Shown piece by piece: positions 8,013-15,546 of a stretch of 64,000 nucleotides of DNA. Where the stretch lies: the NCBI RefSeq assembly GCF_000744815.1, contig NZ_JQMQ01000005.1:380055-444054 (forward strand). Direction: 5' to 3'. Under the pieces are notes generated by a model, which was not told the DNA's origin, did not search any database, and saw only the letters and a list, made by a program, of their open reading frames with translations. A program made the position numbers and the translations under genes. Numbering within the stretch: the first letter of the stretch is position 1; every line of letters begins with the position of its first letter. The DNA is from Phaeacidiphilus oryzae TH49. GTDB taxonomy: Bacteria; Actinomycetota; Actinomycetes; Streptomycetales; Streptomycetaceae.

Positions 8013-9130
8013 TGCCGGGCCGGCCGGGACGACCCGCCCGAGCCGTGATCGCGGTGGACGGCGGCAACTCCAAGACCGACCTCGCACTCCTCTCCCCCGG
8101 CGGCGCACTGCTCTCCTGGGTACGCGGCCCCGGCTGCGCCCTCGGACCGCGGCGGGCCGCCGAGCTGATCGCCCGGCTCACCGCCGCAGCGGCGGCCGCG
8201 GCCCGTCCGGGTCTCGCCGCCGCGGATCCGGCCCCCGCGGACCTCGCCGAGGCGCACGCCTCCTGCCTGCTGGCCGGCGCCGACCTCCCCCACCAGATCG
8301 AGGCACTGCACTCCGCGATCGCCGCGACCGGCGGGTACGGGTCGGTCAGTGTGGACAACGACGCCTGGGCGCTGCTGCGGCTGGGCGCCCCGGCCGGGGC
8401 GCCCGCGGTCGCCGTGGTCTGCGGCGCCGGGCTGAAATGCGTGGCCCGGTCCGGCGCCATCCGCTACGAGTTCCCCTCCCTCGGCTGGCAGACCGGCGAC
8501 CTCAGCGGCGCCGGGGACTTCCTGGCCAGGGAGGCGGTCCGGGTGGCCGCCCGCGCCGAGGACGGCCGGGGCCCGGCCACCTCGCTGCGGGACGCGGTCC
8601 GCGCCCGGCTCGGCGTACCCGAGGTCGCGCAGGTGGCGGAGCGGCTGCTGGACGGCACCCTGCGGGAGGACCGGCTCGGCGTCCTCGCGCCGGACGTCCT
8701 GGCGCACGCGGAGGCCGGCGATCCGCCGGCGACGGCGATCGTGCGCGGCCTGGCCGAGGAGGTCGCGACGCTGGCAAGGACCGCGCGGCAGCGGGTGGAG
8801 GACGTGGCCGCGGCTTCGGTCGGCGAGGCGGCCGCAGCCTCGCCGGGCTGGACGCTGGTCCTCGGCGGGGGGCTGTTCACCGACCCCTCCGGGCGGCTGC
8901 TCTCGGCGGTCCGCTCCGCCGACCCGCTGCTGGCCGAGGAGTTCACCCTCCGGGTCGCGGACGCGCCCCCGGTGGTCGGGGCCGCACTGCTCGGCTTCGA
9001 CCAGGGCGAGCCGGTGGGGCCTGCCCTGGAGCGGGCGGTGCGAGCCGCCTTCGCCGGGGCGCGCCCGCTCCGGGTCGAGGAGACGGCGGAGGCGGCGGCC
9101 TCCGGGGGTGCGGAGGCCGCCGCCTCCTGA
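8012..9130 (+). CDS. N-acetylglucosamine kinase-like ATPase (BadF/BadG family)
   Basis: This 372-residue sugar kinase belongs to the ASKHA fold. The phosphate-1 motif is at residues 14-23 (AVDGGNSKTD). Further acidic/glycine motifs occur as SVDNDAWALL, VAVVCGAGLKCVA and LVLGGGLFTDP, and the SLGWQTGDLSGAGDF segment is typical of the GlcNAc-kinase group. It probably makes GlcNAc-6-phosphate or GlcN-6-phosphate from monosaccharides released by the hexosaminidase and GH4 enzyme. Its start overlaps the GH4 stop by one base. The C-terminal 20 residues are Ala/Gly/Glu-rich and look dispensable. Confidence 0.85.
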   Translation: MPGRPGRPARAVIAVDGGNSKTDLALLSPGGALLSWVRGPGCALGPRRAAELIARLTAAAAAAARPGLAAADPAPADLAEAHASCLLAGADLPHQIEALHSAIAATGGYGSVSVDNDAWALLRLGAPAGAPAVAVVCGAGLKCVARSGAIRYEFPSLGWQTGDLSGAGDFLAREAVRVAARAEDGRGPATSLRDAVRARLGVPEVAQVAERLLDGTLREDRLGVLAPDVLAHAEAGDPPATAIVRGLAEEVATLARTARQRVEDVAAASVGEAAAASPGWTLVLGGGLFTDPSGRLLSAVRSADPLLAEEFTLRVADAPPVVGAALLGFDQGEPVGPALERAVRAAFAGARPLRVEETAEAAASGGAEAAAS

Positions 9131-9319
9131 CGGACGGCCTGCGAGGCGGGCGACCGCCGACACCGCCGTTCCGGCGGCGGGCGGCGTGGTCGGAGGTGGG
9201 GCGCTTCGCCGGGAGCTCATCTCCTGCGCGCGAGGTCGTCGCTTCCTGGCCCTCACCCCCTCGCAGGCTGCTTCCAGCGTGCGCCCGCGCCGCCCCGCCG
9301 TCGAGGGCCGGACGGCCTC

Positions 9320-9353
9320 GCCGCGGCGCCGGCCGGCCCGGCCCCGCCGCGGC
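9320..9353. terminator. Bidirectional hairpin between kinase and OYE genes
   Basis: Perfect 9-bp arms GCCGCGGCG (9320-9328) and CGCCGCGGC (9345-9353) enclose a 16-base G+C loop. The hairpin lies between two convergent genes, just before the oxidoreductase stop. There is no U-tract, as is usual for this DNA. The rest of the 231-base gap shows no gene. Confidence 0.5.
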
Positions 9354-9361
9354 CGCCCGCG

Positions 9362-10435
9362 TCAGCCGAGGGCCGGGTAGTCGGTGTAGCCGCGGTGGTC
9401 GCCGCCGAAGAAGGTGGCCGGGTCCGCGCTGTTGAAGGGGCCGTTCTGGGCGAGCCGGGCCGGCAGGTCCGGATTGGCCAGGAAGAGCGCGCCGTACGCG
9501 ATGAGGTCGGCGGTGCCGTCCTCGATCAGCTTCAGCGCGTCCGGGCCGGTGGGCTCCTGGCCGGTGAAGGGGTTGAGGACGAAGGCGCCGGGCCAGGCCT
9601 TGCGCAGCCGCTGGACCAGGTCGCGGACCTCTGCCGCCTCCATCTGGTGGAGGTAGGCCAGACCCAGCGGCGCGAGGGCCTCGACCAGGGCGGTGTAGGT
9701 GGCCTCGCGGTCCGCCGGGTCGCTCTCGTCCATGTCGTTGTACGGGTTGGCCGGGGAGATCCGGAAGCCGACCCGCTCCGGGCCGATCGCCTCGGCGACG
9801 GCCTTCGCGGTCTCCACCGCGAAGCGGATCCGCCGGTCCGGGGAGCCGCCCCACTCGTCCGTCCGCCGGTTGGTGTTGGGAGCGAGGAACTGATGGATCA
9901 GGTAGCCGTTGGCGCCGTGCAGTTCCACGCCGTCGAAGCCGGCCTCGACCGCGTTGCGGGCGGCGGCGGCGAAGTCGGCGATGGTCGCGCGGATCGCGGA
10001 ATCGCTCAGCTCCTCCGGGGTCACGAAGTCCTTGGGCCCCTCCTTGGTGTACACCTGCCCGGCGGCTGCCACCGCGGACGGCCCGACCGGAGTCCGCCCG
10101 CTCAGGGACGGGTGGCCGATCCGCCCGGTGTGCATCAGCTGGAGGTAGATCACCCCGCCCTCGGCGTGGACGGCGTCGGTGACCCGGCGCCAGGCGGCGA
10201 TCTGCTCGGCGGAGTGGACACCGGGGGTGTCGGGGTAGCCCTGGCCGACCGCCGAAGGTTGGGTGCCCTCGGTGATGATCAGCCCGGCGCTCGCCCGCTG
10301 CGCGTAGTAGGCGGCCATCAGCTCGGTGGCGCTGTTCCCCGGGCCGTGGGCGCGGCTGCGGGTCATCGGCGCCATCGCTATCCGGTTGGCCAGGGTCTTC
10401 CCGGCGAGGTCGTAGGAGTCGAAAGCGGTCGTCAT
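9362..10435 (-). CDS. Alkene reductase, Old Yellow Enzyme family (NemA-like)
   Basis: This 357-residue FMN-dependent ene-reductase would reduce activated C=C bonds or nitro compounds with NADPH. It is a single TIM barrel. Recognisable OYE segments are the N-terminal RIAMAPMTRSRA, the substrate-binding GVELHGANGYLIHQFLAPNTNRRTDEWGG and C-terminal FMN-phosphate region ADLIAYGALFLANPDLPARL. Length is normal for the family. It is transcribed away from a MarR gene, and a perfect palindrome lies 60 bases upstream of its ATG, so induction by an electrophile or oxidant through the MarR protein is plausible. Confidence 0.93.
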   Translation of the reverse strand: MTTAFDSYDLAGKTLANRIAMAPMTRSRAHGPGNSATELMAAYYAQRASAGLIITEGTQPSAVGQGYPDTPGVHSAEQIAAWRRVTDAVHAEGGVIYLQLMHTGRIGHPSLSGRTPVGPSAVAAAGQVYTKEGPKDFVTPEELSDSAIRATIADFAAAARNAVEAGFDGVELHGANGYLIHQFLAPNTNRRTDEWGGSPDRRIRFAVETAKAVAEAIGPERVGFRISPANPYNDMDESDPADREATYTALVEALAPLGLAYLHQMEAAEVRDLVQRLRKAWPGAFVLNPFTGQEPTGPDALKLIEDGTADLIAYGALFLANPDLPARLAQNGPFNSADPATFFGGDHRGYTDYPALG

Positions 10436-10494
10436 GGTCGTGGCCCCTGCTTCTGGTCGTCGTCAGTCTGTCGGGAGGATCGCGGCGACATTAC

Positions 10495-10506
10495 CTGTTC
10501 GAACAG
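10495..10506. promoter_or_regulatory. Perfect palindrome upstream of OYE gene (MarR operator candidate 1)
   Basis: CTGTTCGAACAG is a perfect 12-bp palindrome, flanked as A-n-palindrome-n-T. On the minus strand a TAATGT -10-like hexamer follows it directly, so a bound repressor would block the OYE promoter. A second, imperfect copy lies 156 bases away, next to the MarR gene. Confidence 0.55.
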
Positions 10507-10650
10507 CTAAATCCGCCGGGCGCATTCCCGGGCGACTGTGACCTGCCTCACAACGCCGGGTCGGGCGAGGGGCCCTGCCGCTCTGCCGCCCCGCGACCCC
10601 GAGGGCGCCCCTCCGCGCGCAATGAGCTGACCTGGGCGTTAACCTCATAC

Positions 10651-10662
10651 CTGTTCGGGCAG
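10651..10662. promoter_or_regulatory. Second copy of the palindrome upstream of MarR gene (operator candidate 2)
   Basis: CTGTTCGGGCAG matches the first operator in 10 of 12 positions and also shares the upstream AC. It lies 21 bases before the ATG at 10684, where autoregulation of the MarR gene would act. Confidence 0.45.
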
Positions 10663-10891
10663 CCGATGGGGTGACGAGAGCAGATGACCGGGTCGAGGAA
10701 GCGGAACGGGAACGGGCGGACCGGGGACGCGGACGGCCAAGGCCCCGCCGACCGGGCGGAAGGGCCCGCCGCCGTACCCGGGACCACGCCCCCGCCGTTC
10801 CCGCGCCCACGCCCCCGCCGGGCGCCTCCCCGCCTCCGCCCAGGCCGGCCCGCTCAGCCATGCGATCTTCCGGGTCGCCCGGCTGCACCGG

Positions 10892-11287
10892 ATGCTGGCC
10901 GGGCAGCTGCTGCGCCGGGTCGGACTCCACCCCTCCCAGGAGCTGGTGATGATGGAGCTCTGGGATCGCGGCCCGCAGCGGCAGACCGACCTGGTCCGCC
11001 TCCTCGGCTCGGACGCGGCGACCATGACCAGGACCGTCCGCCGGCTGGAGAACTCCGGTTTCGTCCGGCGCAGGCCGTCCCCCACCGACAGGCGGGCCAC
11101 CATCGTCGAGCCCACCGCCGCCAGCCTCGCCCTGCGCGAGGAGGTCGAGCGGATCTGGGCCGAGCTGGAGAGCGGCGTCACCGCCGGGCTGACCCCGGAG
11201 GAGCAGGCCGGGGCGGTACGGCTGCTGGCCCGTATGGAGGAGAGCCTGACCCGCGCCGCCGAGGACCCTCCAGGCGACGGGTGCTGA
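10892..11287 (+). CDS. MarR-family regulator, N-terminus apparently frameshifted
   Basis: The open frame from ATG 10892 gives 131 residues containing the winged helix (QRQTDLVRLLGSDAATMTRTVRRLENSGFVRRRPSPTDRR) and the C-terminal dimer helix. Family-like sequence starts earlier in the same frame, from about 10840 (PLSHAIFRVARLHRML), but that frame has no ATG, GTG or TTG back to a TGA at 10685. The only good upstream start, ATG 10684, lies in another frame and reads into a plausible hydrophilic leader. A one-base shift in the C-rich stretch around 10790-10830 would join the two. The gene is therefore either miscalled by one base, disrupted, or started internally with loss of the first dimer helix. 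It is divergent from the OYE gene, with two matching palindromes between them. Confidence 0.7.
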   Translation: MLAGQLLRRVGLHPSQELVMMELWDRGPQRQTDLVRLLGSDAATMTRTVRRLENSGFVRRRPSPTDRRATIVEPTAASLALREEVERIWAELESGVTAGLTPEEQAGAVRLLARMEESLTRAAEDPPGDGC

Positions 11288-11409
11288 GTACCAGACGCCG
11301 GAGCCCCGATACCCACTCCCGCCCGACCGGCGCCGCGTCTCCTCCGTATGCTCATGTACCGTCAACTGTCGCTCGAACGCCAGGAGTTCCCGAGGAAGGG
11401 ACGTCACGC

Positions 11410-12471
11410 GTGCTGAAGCCTCGACTCTCCGGGGCGCTGTGCGCCGCCGCCGCGCTGCTGCTTTCCGCGGCCGGCTCGGCCGCCGACAGCGCCTCGGCCG
11501 CCGGCCCCCCGTCCTCGTCCGCCTCTCCTTCCCCGACCGCGTCCCGATCCCCGTCCCACTCCGGCGTCCAGAACGCGGCCGCCCGGCTGGACGCCTACTG
11601 GACCCCCGCCCGGCTGCTCGCCGCCGCGGGACCGGCGGACGGCACTGCCCCGGAGTCCCCCGGCCACGCCTCCACCACTGCCGCGTCCGCCGCGCCCGGC
11701 AGCGGCCCCGGCTACGACGGGCCACTGCCCGGGGAGTACATCCCGCCCAGCCACCCGTTCACCGGCGTCCCGCAGGTCGGCACCTTCTTCTGGACGGACG
11801 CCTCCGGCTCCGGCCGCACCTGCAGCGGCTCGGTGGTGCACAGCCCCGGCGGCGACCTGGTACTCAGCGCCGGGCACTGCCTGGAGGGGTTCGCCGGCCC
11901 CTCCCCCGCCCGCTCCCTCGCCTTCGTTCCGCGGTACCACGACGGGCTCAAGCCGTTCGGCGTCTTCCCGGTGCGGGCCGACGGGGTCTACGTCTCGCGG
12001 CGGTACTACACCCTCGGCCGGGACGCGGGCGCCGAGTACGACTTCGGCTTCGTCCGCACCCTCCCGGACCAGCGGGGGCGCAGCCTGGAGCGGGCCCTCG
12101 GCACCCCCGGCTACACCCTCCTCACCGGCACCGGCTACGTCCACGCCCCGGTCCGGATGATCGGCTATCCGGGCGGCCGTCCCGAGCCGATCGAGTGCCT
12201 CTCGTACAGCGCGCCCTGGCGGAGCACCGACCCCGCCGACCCGGGCGTCTATCCGCGCGTCCCGTGCGCGGACTTCATCGACGGCACCAGCGGCGGCCCG
12301 ATGACCGTCGCACTGCCCCACTCGCCGTCCGGCACAGGTGTGTTCGGCGTCGTCGGCGGGCTGCACACCGGCGGCGACACCCCGTCGGTCTCCTACAGCG
12401 CCACCTTCGGCGCCGCCACCCGCGCCCTCTACGACCAGGCGGTGGCCGGCGCTCCCCCGGCGCGGCCGTGA
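11410..12471 (+). CDS. Secreted trypsin-like serine peptidase (S1/V8 type)
   Basis: This 353-residue exported protease starts at GTG 11410, preceded by AGGAAGG. A Sec signal peptide covers about residues 1-30 (LSGALCAAAALLLSAAGSAADSASA), followed by a Ser/Pro/Ala-rich propeptide-like segment to about residue 100. The catalytic triad is visible: His in LSAGHCLEG, Asp in AEYDFGFV and Ser in DGTSGGPM. Paired cysteines flank the His and precede the active Ser (VPCADFIDGTSGG). Similar extracellular peptidases are common in Streptomyces. No specificity or link to the neighbours can be inferred. The gene follows the MarR gene by 122 bases on the same strand. Confidence 0.9.
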   Translation: MLKPRLSGALCAAAALLLSAAGSAADSASAAGPPSSSASPSPTASRSPSHSGVQNAAARLDAYWTPARLLAAAGPADGTAPESPGHASTTAASAAPGSGPGYDGPLPGEYIPPSHPFTGVPQVGTFFWTDASGSGRTCSGSVVHSPGGDLVLSAGHCLEGFAGPSPARSLAFVPRYHDGLKPFGVFPVRADGVYVSRRYYTLGRDAGAEYDFGFVRTLPDQRGRSLERALGTPGYTLLTGTGYVHAPVRMIGYPGGRPEPIECLSYSAPWRSTDPADPGVYPRVPCADFIDGTSGGPMTVALPHSPSGTGVFGVVGGLHTGGDTPSVSYSATFGAATRALYDQAVAGAPPARP

Positions 12472-12472
12472 G

Positions 12473-12499
12473 CCGTGCCGGCCGGGGGGCCGGGCACGG
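12473..12499. terminator. Strong hairpin between convergent genes
   Basis: The arms CCGTGCCGGCC (12473-12483) and GGCCGGGCACGG (12488-12499) pair with one bulged G around a GGGG loop. The hairpin begins one base after the protease stop and ends immediately before the stop of the opposite gene, so it can serve both. Confidence 0.65.
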
Positions 12500-13126
12500 T
12501 CAGCCGATCACCCTGCGGCCCAGCCAGCCGGCCAGCCGGGCGTAGGCGTCGGCGCCCTCGGGCACCGGCTGCACAGCGTCGAACGGGACGCCCTCGCCGC
12601 GCCGGTCGGCCGGCAGCACCTGCTGGGCCGTGGCCAGCGCGAACTCCGCCAGCTCGGGGTCGAGTGCGAACTCGCCCTTGGGGTCGAGCACCCGGGCCGC
12701 GTCCCAGGTGTGGGTGGCGATCTCCTGGACGTAGACGGAGAGGACCGCCCGGCCGGGCGCGGTGCCCCAGGGCGCCTCGATCATCCGCTCCAGCCGCGCG
12801 TCATCGGCCCAGGCCGCGACGCAGCGGGTCCGGGCCCGCCGCACGGCGCCCGGCCAGTCGTCGTCGGCGACCTGGCCGACCGCGGCGGCCACGTCGCCCA
12901 TCCGGCCGCCCTCGCCGGCGTAGGCGATCCGGTGGGCGGCGCCGACCAGGTGGCCGAGCAGCGTCCGGAGGTCGTACTCGGTACACGGCGTCGGCGCCCC
13001 GAGCAGTTCCGGGGTGAGCGGCGAGGAGTGCCGCAGCAGCGCCTCCGCCTGGTCCAGGGCGCGTCGGAGCAGTTCGCGCGGGTCGCTGCCCGACTGGGTA
13101 CCGGCCTGTGCTGGGTTCGCTGACAT
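12500..13126 (-). CDS. TIGR03086 family protein (DinB-like/maleylpyruvate isomerase-like metal-binding fold)
   Basis: This 208-residue protein belongs to the actinobacterial mycothiol-dependent/DinB-like superfamily: a four-helix bundle with a metal site, of mostly unknown substrates. Typical features are PTPCTEYDLRTLLGHLVGAAHRIA (about residues 45-70), where the His is a metal-ligand candidate, and EIATHTWDAARVLD later on. The ATG at 13126 has AGGAG about nine bases upstream; a longer frame through the promoter palindrome was rejected. It is divergent from a WYL regulator, and this gene pairing is common in Streptomyces. Confidence 0.85.
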   Translation of the reverse strand: MSANPAQAGTQSGSDPRELLRRALDQAEALLRHSSPLTPELLGAPTPCTEYDLRTLLGHLVGAAHRIAYAGEGGRMGDVAAAVGQVADDDWPGAVRRARTRCVAAWADDARLERMIEAPWGTAPGRAVLSVYVQEIATHTWDAARVLDPKGEFALDPELAEFALATAQQVLPADRRGEGVPFDAVQPVPEGADAYARLAGWLGRRVIG

Positions 13127-13181
13127 CTCGTTCGACTCCTTCGGTGCGGGTTCTCCCGTCGGTGCGGACTCTGCCCGGCAT

Positions 13182-13202
13182 ACCTGACATCCACCGTCAG
13201 GT
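13182..13202. promoter_or_regulatory. Inverted repeat in the TIGR03086/WYL divergent promoter
   Basis: Perfect 7-bp arms ACCTGAC and GTCAGGT are separated by seven bases. The element ends 15 bases before the WYL regulator ATG and lies 55 bases upstream of the TIGR03086 gene. It is the best operator candidate for the WYL protein. Confidence 0.6.
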
Positions 13203-13217
13203 TTTAGGCTGACCGCC

Positions 13218-14279
13218 ATGAAGGCCGACCGGCTCCTCTCGATCCTGCTCCTGCTCCGCACCCGGGAACAGGTCTCGGCGCCTGAGCTCGCCGAGCGCCT
13301 GGAGGTCTCGGTGCGCACGGTCTACCGAGACGTGGAGGCGCTCTCCGCGGCCGGCGTCCCGGTCTGGGCCGAGCGCGGGCGGACCGGCGGCATCCGCCTC
13401 CTCCCCGGCTACCGGACCGACGTCTCCGGGCTGACCGGAGACGAGGCCAGGGCGCTCTTCGTGCTGGCCGCAGGCGGGGCCGGCGGCACCCATGAGGCGC
13501 TCGGACTGGGCAGCGCCTTCGGGTCCGCACTGCGCAAGCTGATGGCCGCACTGCCGGCGCCGCACCGGCCGGCCGCCGAGCTGGTCAGCGAGCGGGTGCT
13601 GGTCGATCCGGAACGCTGGCTGGTCGGCGGGCCGGCGGCGGGCGCGGGCGCCCGGGGGCCGTCCGGTCTGGGGGTGCTGCAACGAGCCGTCTTCGCCGAT
13701 CGCAGGCTGCGGCTGACCTACCGGCACAGCGGCGCCGACGCGGACGCCCGCTACACCGTCGACCCCTACGGCCTGGTCAGCAAGGCCGGTACCTGGTACC
13801 TGGTGGCCGATCTGCACGGCGAGCCGCGGCTCTTCCGGGCGGACCGGGTGGGTGCGGCGGAGGTCGCGGAGGAGGAGCCGGTGCGGCGCCGGCCGGGAGT
13901 CACCCTGGGGCAGGCCTGGGCGCTGCTGAGGGACCGGGTCGAGCACCGGCCGCTCCCCTTCCCGGTCCGCTGCCGCGTCCGGCGGGGTAGCTGGGGGCTC
14001 TTCCGGCGCCTCCACGGGACGTACCTCCGGTCGGGCGGCCCGCCGGGCGGCGACCACGACGGCGCGGAGGGCGGCGGGGAGGGCGGCGGAGACGTCGGCG
14101 CGGTGGGCGGCAGCGGCGAGGACGGGTGGTACCAGGTCGAGCTGGCCTTCCCCGCGGCGGCCGCCGTGCGGACGCTGCTGCCCCTGGCGGCGGACGTGGA
14201 AGTACTCGACCCGCCCTCCGCCCGGGCCGAACTGGCCGCCGCCGCGGCCGAGGTGGTCGCCCTCTACGCCCGGTCCTGA
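13218..14279 (+). CDS. HTH/WYL-domain transcriptional regulator (DeoR-type helix-turn-helix)
   Basis: This 353-residue regulator has an N-terminal helix-turn-helix (about residues 5-60, SAPELAERLEVSVRTVYRDVEAL). A central WYL domain (about 140-215, with LTYRH and YTVDPYGLVSKAGTWYLVADLHG) and a C-terminal WCX-like region follow. WYL domains sense small ligands or nucleic acids. The C-terminal part contains an unusual Gly/Asp/Glu-rich insertion (about residues 272-302, encoded near 14035-14130) absent from typical members. It probably controls the divergent TIGR03086 gene through the 7-7-7 inverted repeat. Its last 16 bases overlap the convergent hydrolase gene tail to tail. Confidence 0.9.
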   Translation: MKADRLLSILLLLRTREQVSAPELAERLEVSVRTVYRDVEALSAAGVPVWAERGRTGGIRLLPGYRTDVSGLTGDEARALFVLAAGGAGGTHEALGLGSAFGSALRKLMAALPAPHRPAAELVSERVLVDPERWLVGGPAAGAGARGPSGLGVLQRAVFADRRLRLTYRHSGADADARYTVDPYGLVSKAGTWYLVADLHGEPRLFRADRVGAAEVAEEEPVRRRPGVTLGQAWALLRDRVEHRPLPFPVRCRVRRGSWGLFRRLHGTYLRSGGPPGGDHDGAEGGGEGGGDVGAVGGSGEDGWYQVELAFPAAAAVRTLLPLAADVEVLDPPSARAELAAAAAEVVALYARS

Positions 14280-14950
14280 GCCGGCCGCAGATGGCCGGAG
14301 AACCACCGCTCGGCGAGGTGGGCCACGGCGGCCAGAGCCCCCGGCTCCCGGAAGAGGCGGCCGGCGCCCGCGAGCACCTCAAGGCGGTTCTCGCAGCGCA
14401 GCCAGGCCTGAGCCCCGCGATTGAGATCGAGTACCAGCTCGTCGTCCCCGCCCACGATGAGCAGGGTCGCCGCGGTCACCGCGGGCAGCCTGGGCTCCGC
14501 CAGATCGGGGCGCCCGCCCCGGCTGACCACGGCCCGCACCGGGGCGTCCGGCTCGGCCGCCGCCCACAGCGCGGCGGCGGCCCCGGTGCCGGCACCGAAC
14601 CAGCCGATCGGCAGTCCCGCCGTCTCCGGCCGCTCCGCCAGCTCGCCGGTCGCCTCGGCGAGGCGGTCGGCCAGCAGCGGGATGTCGAAGACCTCCGCCC
14701 GGTCGGCCGCCTCCTCGGGGGTGAGGAGGTCGAAGAGGAAGGTGGCGAGCCCGGCGTGGTTGAGCTCTGCGGCGACGGCGCGGTTGCGCGCGCTGCGCCG
14801 GCTGCTGCCGTTTCCGTGCGCGAACACCACCAGCCCGGTGGGATGTTCGGGCACTGTCAGCGAGCCGGTGAACCGCCCGCCGCCGGCGGTCCTCGCCTGT
14901 TCGCCGCCGCCGTCCGGCGGAGCGCCCCTCCGACGGTCCTGGAACACCAT
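14264..14950 (-). CDS. Alpha/beta hydrolase (dienelactone hydrolase-like) with serine nucleophile replaced by glycine
   Basis: This 228-residue single-domain alpha/beta hydrolase is of the short DLH-like type. The strand VVFAHGNGSSRRSARNRAVA gives the oxyanion region. The nucleophile elbow reads GWFGAGTGAAA, where relatives have Ser at the third position of G-A-S-T-G. Here residue 121 is Gly (GGC at 14588-14590). A later TLLIVGGDDELV segment supplies the acid region. The usual C-terminal catalytic His may be in VAHLAERWF. The protein is otherwise intact, so it is either inactive as an esterase or the codon is a single-base difference from AGC. The 3' end overlaps the WYL gene by 16 bases. Confidence 0.8.
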   Translation of the reverse strand: MVFQDRRRGAPPDGGGEQARTAGGGRFTGSLTVPEHPTGLVVFAHGNGSSRRSARNRAVAAELNHAGLATFLFDLLTPEEAADRAEVFDIPLLADRLAEATGELAERPETAGLPIGWFGAGTGAAAALWAAAEPDAPVRAVVSRGGRPDLAEPRLPAVTAATLLIVGGDDELVLDLNRGAQAWLRCENRLEVLAGAGRLFREPGALAAVAHLAERWFSGHLRPAQDRA

Positions 14951-15065
14951 CCGTCATCCCCTCATCCGGAGCCGAAGCCGAGGCCGTGCGCCCTTACAGG
15001 CGTCTGCCCGCCGAGGACGGAAAGGCACGCGGCCCCGGAGGCCCCCGAGGCCCCAGCGCGGCCGG

Positions 15066-15428
15066 TCAGACGACCCGGCTCCATCCGGAACCGTCCAGGT
15101 ACTCCTCGGACAGGACGCGGACCCGCGCCTCCCGCGCGGCCAGCAGCCGGTCCTCGGCCCGCCGCCGCGCCCTCGCCCGCAGCCGCCAGCACCGCGGCCG
15201 GCGCTCCCGCCAGGCCTGGCGGGAGATCCGGGCGCACAGGTCCTCCACCACCAGCAGCATCACGTCCGGCAGCAGGATCGCGGCCTCCTCGGGGATCTCC
15301 CGGTCCGCGCACTCCAGCCAGAGCCGGCCCGGCCGGCGCCGCCGCGCCCGGCGGCCGTCGACCACCTCCCGCCCTCCGCTCGCCCGGGACCGCCGCTTGC
15401 CGCCATCGCCATAGCCGTCCGAGCCCAT
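15066..15428 (-). CDS. Small basic hypothetical protein
   Basis: This 120-residue open frame encodes an Arg-rich N-terminus (about 1-35). A central, more hydrophobic segment follows (REIPEEAAILLPDVMLLVVEDLCARISRQAW), then an Arg/Ala-rich helix. Codon bias fits a coding frame, and no competing frame over this stretch carries a recognisable domain. It stands alone between the hydrolase and htpX genes on the same strand. I do not recognise a family. It could also be a spurious frame. Confidence 0.4.
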   Translation of the reverse strand: MGSDGYGDGGKRRSRASGGREVVDGRRARRRRPGRLWLECADREIPEEAAILLPDVMLLVVEDLCARISRQAWRERRPRCWRLRARARRRAEDRLLAAREARVRVLSEEYLDGSGWSRVV

Positions 15429-15546
15429 CGCCCCTCCCGAGCCCGTGCCCCGTGCGGGGCGCTCCGCTCCTTCTCCGATGCTCGGGACTCACGGCCCAGC
15501 GGCGGGAGGGGCCGGGAGGCGGAGCGGGCTGGGCTCAAGGGCCCTA

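Noticed and set aside
1-9130. Assignment of the first locus to the das (DasR) system
   Set aside because: Gene order SBP-permease-permease-hexosaminidase is similar, but the local regulator is ROK, not GntR, and no DasR-type site was seen by eye.
10684-12471. 595-codon plus-strand frame covering the MarR region and the protease as one protein
   Set aside because: Only the part after about 11410 is the protease. The middle is the wrong frame of the MarR gene.
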